Assembly: GCA_963795485.1 (NCBI GenBank)
Contig: CAWCIL010000034.1
Coordinates: 62,001-126,000 of the forward strand
DNA length: 64,000 nucleotides
Source of the DNA: AP-15 sp963795485
GTDB lineage: Bacteria; Pseudomonadota; Alphaproteobacteria; ATCC43930; CGMCC-115725
Reading direction: 5' to 3'
In this document: positions 62,364 through 64,000 of the stretch, in pieces
Numbering within the stretch: the stretch's first letter is position 1
Layout of the letters: each line of letters starts with the position of its first letter
Made by a program: the position numbers and the translations under genes
The notes under the pieces: generated by a model
Told to the model about the DNA's origin: nothing
The model's input: only the letters and a program-made list of their open reading frames with translations
Databases searched by the model: none

Positions 62364-63674
62364 ATGAAGAGCCGGAAGGACAGCGAAGATTTGACCCGCA
62401 TAGGCCCCGGCACGGTCATGGGCGGGATGATGCGGCAGTACTGGCTGCCGACGGCGATGTCGACGGAATTGGAGCGTGACGGGGCGCCGCTGCGTCTATT
62501 GCTGCTCGGCGAGCGGCTGATCGCATTCCGCGACAGCGCGGGCCGGGTCGGGGTCATGGACCACCGCTGCCCGCATCGCTGCGCCTCGCTGTTTCTCGGA
62601 CGCAACGAAGAGGGTGGCCTGCGCTGCGTCTATCACGGGTGGAAATTCGACGCGGCGGGGAATTGCGTCGACATGCCGAACGCACCGCCGCAGCACGACT
62701 ACAAGGACAAGGTTCGGGCCAAGGCCTACAAAGTGGCCGAGCGCAACGGCCTCGTCTGGGTCTATATGGGCGAGCGCGCCGAGGCCCCGCCATTGCCGAT
62801 GATCGAGGCCTCGCTGCTGCCGGAGAGCGAGTTGCAGGTCACCTTTGCGCAGCGCGAATGCAACTGGCTGCAGGCGCTCGAAGGCGACATCGACACCTCG
62901 CATTTTGGCTTTCTGCACGCCGGCTCGGTCAATGCGGCCGATCTGGCCCCCGACAACTTGGTCCGCTGGACGGTCGCGAATAGAGCGCCCGAATATCACG
63001 TCAGCGATACCGATTGGGGCACGATGTACGCCGCCTATCGTCCGGCCGAGGCGGGGGAGACCTATTGGCGGTTTGCCAATTTCCTGTTTCCGTTCTGGAC
63101 GCAGACGCCGCAGGGTGCCTTCGACCGGGTCGGCAGCCGTGGCTGGGTCCCGATGGACGATACCCATACGATGTTCGTCAGCCTCTCGTGGAAAGGCCTG
63201 CCGGCATCGCGCGCTGCGCTCAGCAACAGCCGGGTGCTCCCCGGCTCCAAGCTGACGATGGATTTCGTGCCGAACACGACCGATTGGTATGGCCGCTGGC
63301 GGCTCGCCGGCAACGCCGCCAACGACTGGCTGGTCGATCGCGAGGCGCAAAAGAATGGCGGAATCTATACCGGCATCACTGGCATCCAGGCGCAGGACCA
63401 GGCGGTGACCGAGAGCATGGGGCCGATCAGCGACCATGATTTCGAGCATCTGGGGCCGAGCGACCGGATGATTACCCGCACCCGCCGCCGGCTGGCGCGC
63501 GCCGCCCGCGCCTTGAAAAAAGACAGCGCGGTGCCGCCGGGCGTGGACGATCCGGAGATTCAGCTCGAAGTGCGCAGCGGCGACTTTCTCGCCGACGACA
63601 AGCTCTCCTGGCGTGAGGCCTACGCGGCGCAGCTGCGCGCGGCGATGCGACCATTGCGTCGGGCGGCGGAGTAG
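62364..63674 (+). CDS. Rieske non-heme iron oxygenase, alpha subunit
   Basis: A 436-residue aromatic-ring oxygenase or O-demethylase. The Rieske centre reads C-P-H-R-C-A-S-L and C-V-Y-H-G-W-K-F-D. The non-heme iron site is in E-G-D-I-D-T-S-H-F-G-F-L-H. It resembles the phthalate/vanillate group with a one-component oxygenase and separate reductase; the reductase is not in the window. ATG at 62364 follows AAGGAG. It and the LigB-like gene flank the small ORFs. Confidence 0.92.
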   Translation: MKSRKDSEDLTRIGPGTVMGGMMRQYWLPTAMSTELERDGAPLRLLLLGERLIAFRDSAGRVGVMDHRCPHRCASLFLGRNEEGGLRCVYHGWKFDAAGNCVDMPNAPPQHDYKDKVRAKAYKVAERNGLVWVYMGERAEAPPLPMIEASLLPESELQVTFAQRECNWLQALEGDIDTSHFGFLHAGSVNAADLAPDNLVRWTVANRAPEYHVSDTDWGTMYAAYRPAEAGETYWRFANFLFPFWTQTPQGAFDRVGSRGWVPMDDTHTMFVSLSWKGLPASRAALSNSRVLPGSKLTMDFVPNTTDWYGRWRLAGNAANDWLVDREAQKNGGIYTGITGIQAQDQAVTESMGPISDHDFEHLGPSDRMITRTRRRLARAARALKKDSAVPPGVDDPEIQLEVRSGDFLADDKLSWREAYAAQLRAAMRPLRRAAE

Positions 63675-63701
63675 GCCGCAGCCGCGCAACGGGGTCTCGC
63701 T

Positions 63702-64000
63702 CTATCCGCCCCACAGCCGCTTTGTGGCGATCGCCGCGCCTTCGGCCATCGCGGCAAGCTTTTTGAACGAGATGTCGGGGTCGAGCTTACCGTAGCCGGC
63801 GAAGGTGCCAAAACCGCAATCGGTGCCGGCGATGACCCGCTCGCGGCCGACGATGTCGGCAAAGCGGCAGAGGCGCTCGGCGACCAGCTCCGGGTGCTCG
63901 ACGTAGTTGGTCGAGGTGTCGAGCACGCCGGGGATCAGGATCTTGTCGTCGGGCAGCTTGGTTTCCTGCCACACGTTCCATTCATGCGCGTGGCGCGGGT
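63702..64000 (-). CDS. MetE-like cobalamin-independent methyltransferase, partial
   Basis: The C-terminal 99 residues of a protein that runs off the right edge. W-N-V-W-Q-E-T-K-L-P-D-D-K-I-L-I-P-G-V, D-T-S-T-N-Y-V-E-H-P-E and G-T-D-C-G-F-G-T-F match the MetE C-terminal barrel, with the Cys as zinc ligand. Such stand-alone barrels occur in aromatic-demethylation and other methyl-transfer pathways, consistent with the convergent Rieske gene. The start is outside the window. Confidence 0.85.
   Translation of the reverse strand, partial: PRHAHEWNVWQETKLPDDKILIPGVLDTSTNYVEHPELVAERLCRFADIVGRERVIAGTDCGFGTFAGYGKLDPDISFKKLAAMAEGAAIATKRLWGG

Overview
The window is high-GC DNA that reads as an alphaproteobacterial chromosome, most likely from a member of the Rhodospirillales or a close relative. 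The pointers are a DnaA-related HdaA protein next to a CDP-alcohol phosphatidyltransferase and a DUF2066 protein, a 43-residue aa3-type cytochrome oxidase subunit IV, a split glycine decarboxylase (gcvPA/gcvPB), and argD-argF-hslO order. No rRNA, tRNA, CRISPR array or intact transposon was seen.

Layout. 1-7.9 kb: the end of an Mla/MCE-type lipid-transport operon, then unlinked metabolic genes (haloacid dehalogenase, CoA-transferase, D-aminoacylase-like amidohydrolase, alpha/beta hydrolase). 8.1-17.5 kb: a surface-matrix region holding a PEP-CTERM protein, an orphan sigma-54 activator, a large Thr/Asn-rich repeat protein, two small secreted proteins, a C39 peptidase, a lipoprotein and a coiled-coil/outer-membrane barrel protein. 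Three sigma-54 promoters, two of them with a matching upstream element, sit in this region. I read it as a divergent Fap-like functional-amyloid system under sigma-54 control; that is the most interesting part of the window. 18-28 kb: four luciferase-like oxidoreductases, a LysR regulator, an amidohydrolase, a VOC protein and several ORFans. 28-36.6 kb: one-carbon and glycine metabolism (formyl-THF hydrolase-like protein, FAD amine oxidase-like protein, a tandem glycine riboswitch, gcvT-H-PA-PB). 36.8-39.5 kb: serine hydrolase, SDR, oxidase subunit IV. 39.5-52.7 kb: a housekeeping block (purN, DUF2066, CDP-alcohol phosphatidyltransferase, hdaA, phosphohistidine phosphatase, ppk, ppx, rnd, argD, argF, hslO, nadC). 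52.7-64 kb: accessory genes, including a protein made of two repeats of an unknown domain, a BrkB-type membrane protein, an MlrC-type peptidase, an enolase-superfamily enzyme, an XRE regulator with a histidine tail coupled to a histidine-rich metal transporter, a LigB-type dioxygenase, a possible toxin/immunity remnant, a Rieske oxygenase and the end of a MetE-like gene.

At least a dozen genes, including normally essential or conserved ones, are split by single apparent frameshifts. Their density and spread argue for residual indel errors in the assembly rather than for mass pseudogene formation; such genes are given here as single features spanning both frames. Gene starts were chosen from Shine-Dalgarno-like sequences and domain limits.
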